NCBI GenBank assembly: GCA_964511405.1
Contig: CAZEFK010000032.1
Coordinates: 1 to 42,676, forward strand
DNA from: CAZEFK01 sp964511405
Lineage (GTDB): Bacteria; Pseudomonadota; Alphaproteobacteria; Elsterales; Elsteraceae
Direction: 5' to 3'
DNA: 42,676 nt
Both the position numbers and the translations under genes were made by a program. This document shows, in pieces, positions 40,604 through 42,676 of this stretch. Every line of letters starts with the position of its first letter. Position 1 is the stretch's first letter. The notes under the pieces were generated by a model that was not told the DNA's origin, searched no databases, and was given only the letters and a program-made list of their open reading frames with translations.

Positions 40604-41113
40604 GTGCAGCCCCCAGCGTTCGAACGCCTGCATCCGTGGTTCCGTTGGGTGCGGGACTACTTGACGGACGTCGCTCCGGCGGGGCGGCTGCCGGGGCGAA
40701 GCCACATCGATCCGGCCCAGCTCGGCGCCGTCCTGTCCCTGATCAACCTGGTCGATGTCGTGCACGCCGAAAGAGGCCTGCGCTTCCGTTTCCGTCTGGT
40801 CGGGACGGCCCAGACGATCGCCGCCGGCCGTGAGATCACCGGCTGTTTCGTCGAAGACGCGGTGCTGCCCAACTTCGCCGGGCGGATCCTGCGCAACATG
40901 CGCACCGTGGTCGAGACCGGCCGTCCGGCCTATGACCGTTTCGGGATGCCGCATCCCGGGCGCGATTTCATCGTCACCGAGCGGGTCTATTTCCCGCTGG
41001 CATCCGATGGCCGGTCGGTGGACATGCTGCTGACGATCAGCGGCTATCCGCCTGATCTGGGGCTGATGCCACCGGCGCCGGTGCCCTGCGCCGAAGGGCC
41101 GGTGAGAGCGTAA
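40604..41113 (+). CDS. PAS_5-type PAS domain protein
   Basis: A 169-residue protein with a single PAS domain of the PAS_5 type that is common in Rhodospirillales. HPWFRWVRDYL at the start, PGRSHIDPAQLGAVLSLINLVDVV, FRFRLVGTAQTIAAGREITG and a strand FIVTERVYFPLASDG are typical. There is no kinase or helix-turn-helix output domain, so it likely acts as a partner or sensor. It starts with GTG 40604 and AGG 5 bases upstream; the ribosome site is weak. It is convergent with the CoxE-like gene. Confidence 0.82.
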   Translation: MQPPAFERLHPWFRWVRDYLTDVAPAGRLPGRSHIDPAQLGAVLSLINLVDVVHAERGLRFRFRLVGTAQTIAAGREITGCFVEDAVLPNFAGRILRNMRTVVETGRPAYDRFGMPHPGRDFIVTERVYFPLASDGRSVDMLLTISGYPPDLGLMPPAPVPCAEGPVRA

Positions 41114-41131
41114 GCCTTCAGGGCGTATGGT

Positions 41132-42307
41132 TCACTTGCGCAGCAGCCGCACCGCTCGGTCCAGCCCGTCCAGGGTCATGGGCGCCATGCGGCCAGCCAT
41201 CAGCTGCCGCAGCAGGGCCAGGGACGGCGTGTAGCTCCAGAACGCCTCCGGCTTGGGATTGATCCAGACCGCCTTGGGGAAGGCCGCCAGCAGCCGGCGC
41301 ATCCACACGGCGCCGGGCTCGGGGTTCCAGTGCTCGACGCTGCCGCCTGTTTCGGTGATCTCATAGGGGCTCATGGTCGCGTCGCCGACCAGCACCAGGC
41401 GCCAGTCGGCGTTGTAGGTGTTGATCACGGCATGGGTGTCGACGGTCGTCGCCGCGCGCCGCCGGTTGTCGCGCCACAGCCGCTCATAGGGGCAGTTGTG
41501 GAAATAATAGGTCTCGAGGTGCTTGAAGGCAGCGCGCGCCCCGGCGAACAGCTCCTGGACCAGGAGCACATGGTCGTCCATTGAGCCGCCGACGTCGAGC
41601 AGCAGCAGGACCTTGATGGCGTTGCGCCGCTCGGGCACCAGCTGCAGGTCCAGAAGGCCGGCGTGGGCGGCGGTCGACCGCACGGTGCCGGCCATATCGA
41701 GCTCGGTCGGTTCGCCGACGCGGGCAAACTGGCGCAACCGGCGCAGCGCGATCTTGATCTGGCGGCGGCCGAGTTCGGCATCGCCGTCATAGTTGCGGAA
41801 CTCACGGCGGTCCCAGACCTTGACCGCACGGCGGTGGCGGGACTCGTGCTGGCCGATGCGCACGCCGGCCGGGTTCTCGCCATACGCCCCGAACGGCGAG
41901 GTGCCGCCGGTGCCGATCCATTTCGAGCCGCCCTGGTGCCGGCCGCGCTGCTCCTCCAGGCGCTGCTGCAGCGTCGCCATCAGCGTGTCCCAGTCCATCG
42001 CCTGCAGCTTGGCGCGCTCCTCGGGCGTCAGGTAGCGTTCGGCCAGCGCCTTCAGCCACTCCGCCGGCACCGTGCCCGAGACCTCGCCCGACACGGTTTC
42101 CAACCCCTTGAAGTGGCGCGCGAACACCTGATCGAAGCGGTCGATGTGGCGCTCGTCCTTGACCAGGGTGGCGCGCGCCAGGAAGTAGAAGTCCTCGACG
42201 TCGAAGGCCACCACCCCGGCCTGGAGGGCGTCCAGGAGGCTCAAATACTCGCGCAGCGAGACCGGCACCTGGGCCGCGCGCAGGGCCAGGAAGAAGCCCT
42301 CGAACAT
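41132..42307 (-). CDS. CoxE-like protein with VWA domain
   Basis: A 391-residue protein. The N-terminal half contains AAQVPVSLREYLSLLDALQAGVV and FYFLARATLVKDERHIDRFDQVF, typical of CoxE proteins. The C-terminal von Willebrand A domain has the metal-ion-dependent adhesion site LLLDVGGSMDDHVLLVQEL (DxGxS). Such proteins pair with MoxR-type AAA+ ATPases that act as chaperones in metalloenzyme or complex maturation. The ATG at 42307 is 4 bases from the MoxR-like stop at 42312, so they form one operon on the minus strand. Confidence 0.9.
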   Translation of the reverse strand: MFEGFFLALRAAQVPVSLREYLSLLDALQAGVVAFDVEDFYFLARATLVKDERHIDRFDQVFARHFKGLETVSGEVSGTVPAEWLKALAERYLTPEERAKLQAMDWDTLMATLQQRLEEQRGRHQGGSKWIGTGGTSPFGAYGENPAGVRIGQHESRHRRAVKVWDRREFRNYDGDAELGRRQIKIALRRLRQFARVGEPTELDMAGTVRSTAAHAGLLDLQLVPERRNAIKVLLLLDVGGSMDDHVLLVQELFAGARAAFKHLETYYFHNCPYERLWRDNRRRAATTVDTHAVINTYNADWRLVLVGDATMSPYEITETGGSVEHWNPEPGAVWMRRLLAAFPKAVWINPKPEAFWSYTPSLALLRQLMAGRMAPMTLDGLDRAVRLLRK

Positions 42308-42311
42308 CGGC

Positions 42312-42676
42312 TCACGCCCGGCCTTCGCGCCGGTTGAGGACGGCCAGGCGCTCCAGCAGGTGCACGTCCTGCTCATGCTTCAGGAGCGCGCCGTGCAGCG
42401 GCGGCACCACCACCCGCGGGTCGTTCGAACGCAGGGCGTCGGCCGGCAGGGCCTCGGCCATCAGCAGCTTCAGCCAATCCAGCAGCTCCGAGGTCCCGGG
42501 CCGCTTCTTCAGACCGGCGACCTCGCGGATCTCGTAGAACACCTCCAGGGCGGCACGCACCAGGTCGTCGCGGATGGTCGGATAATGCACGGCCACGATC
42601 CGGCGCATGGTCTCGAGGTCGGGAAACCGGATGTAGTGGAAGAAGCAGCGGCGCAGGAAGGCGTCGGGCAGCTCCT
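42312..42676 (-). CDS. MoxR-family AAA+ ATPase, C-terminal part, 5' end outside window
   Basis: The last 120 codons of an AAA+ ATPase. The readable part holds ELPDAFLRRCFFHYIRFPD, the sensor-2-side segment typical of MoxR/CoxD proteins, then RRIVAVHYP and a C-terminal lid domain ending with HEQDVHLLERLAVLNRREGRA. The Walker motifs are off the right edge. It is followed after 4 bases by the CoxE-like gene. Together they resemble the MoxR-VWA pairs thought to remodel or assemble metalloenzymes. Confidence 0.88.
   Translation of the reverse strand, partial: ELPDAFLRRCFFHYIRFPDLETMRRIVAVHYPTIRDDLVRAALEVFYEIREVAGLKKRPGTSELLDWLKLLMAEALPADALRSNDPRVVVPPLHGALLKHEQDVHLLERLAVLNRREGRA

Overview
The window is bacterial chromosomal DNA of high G+C content, about two thirds by eye. 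It is densely packed with short intergenic gaps and many ATGA/GTGA start-stop overlaps. The gene content suggests a metabolically versatile alphaproteobacterium, possibly Rhodospirillales-like: PAS_5-type PAS protein, XRE-cupin regulator beside a polyamine-type ABC transporter, many LysR and ArsR regulators, a SigX5-like ECF sigma factor, dodecin, and a MoxR/CoxE-type pair. The lineage is an inference from gene families only. I see no rRNA, tRNA, CRISPR array, insertion sequence or prophage. One run of 10 N (8289-8298) is an assembly gap inside a broken regulator gene.

Layout. 1-3000: 3' end of guaA, a DUF3237 protein, an ECF sigma factor with a SnoaL-like tail, and a Phd/PIN toxin-antitoxin pair. 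3000-9700: two quinone-oxidoreductase-like MDR enzymes, a divergent LysR regulator, RidA, an HD-domain hydrolase, a secreted cupin and a wrecked GlxA-type regulator. 9045-14629: three successive ArsR plus SRPBCC (AHSA1-like) modules, each with different small companions (GST; DUF1801 and an orphan antitoxin; TfoX-N and a membrane protein), and a MAPEG protein between the second and third. 14693-23248: a coherent uptake and catabolism locus, with a DHDPS-family lyase divergent from an XRE-cupin regulator. It is followed by a PotBCAD-type ABC transporter, a D-2-hydroxyacid dehydrogenase-like flavoenzyme and a PuuB/DadA-like amine oxidase. 23300-31100: dodecin, an RHH-glyoxalase fusion, a serine hydrolase, an aldo/keto reductase with a divergent LysR, an MFS transporter overlapping a methyltransferase, an unknown coiled-coil protein and an SDR. 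31100-36000: LysR/azoreductase divergent pair, ArsC/Spx-like protein, a second PIN/Phd pair, LysR divergent from an ICL/PEP-mutase family enzyme. 36000-42676: Asp/Glu racemase-like protein, CurA-type reductase, M20 amidohydrolase, a small exported coiled-coil protein, a diacylglycerol-kinase-like protein, a PAS_5 protein, and a CoxE-like VWA protein preceded by the end of a MoxR-type AAA+ ATPase that leaves the window.

Functional themes. The window is rich in stand-alone regulator-plus-enzyme units for redox and xenobiotic chemistry. Several regulator genes (start positions 2284, 4122, 10628, 13048, 23644) appear to have promoters placed so that transcription starts at or next to the start codon. 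Most of these also have an inverted or tandem repeat within or over the promoter, which fits tight autoregulation. The best candidate for an undescribed pathway is the 14.7-23.2 kb cluster, whose substrate cannot be read from sequence but is probably an amine or imino/amino acid. A second candidate is the run of three ArsR-SRPBCC modules. All functional statements come from reading protein motifs by eye; no database search was possible.
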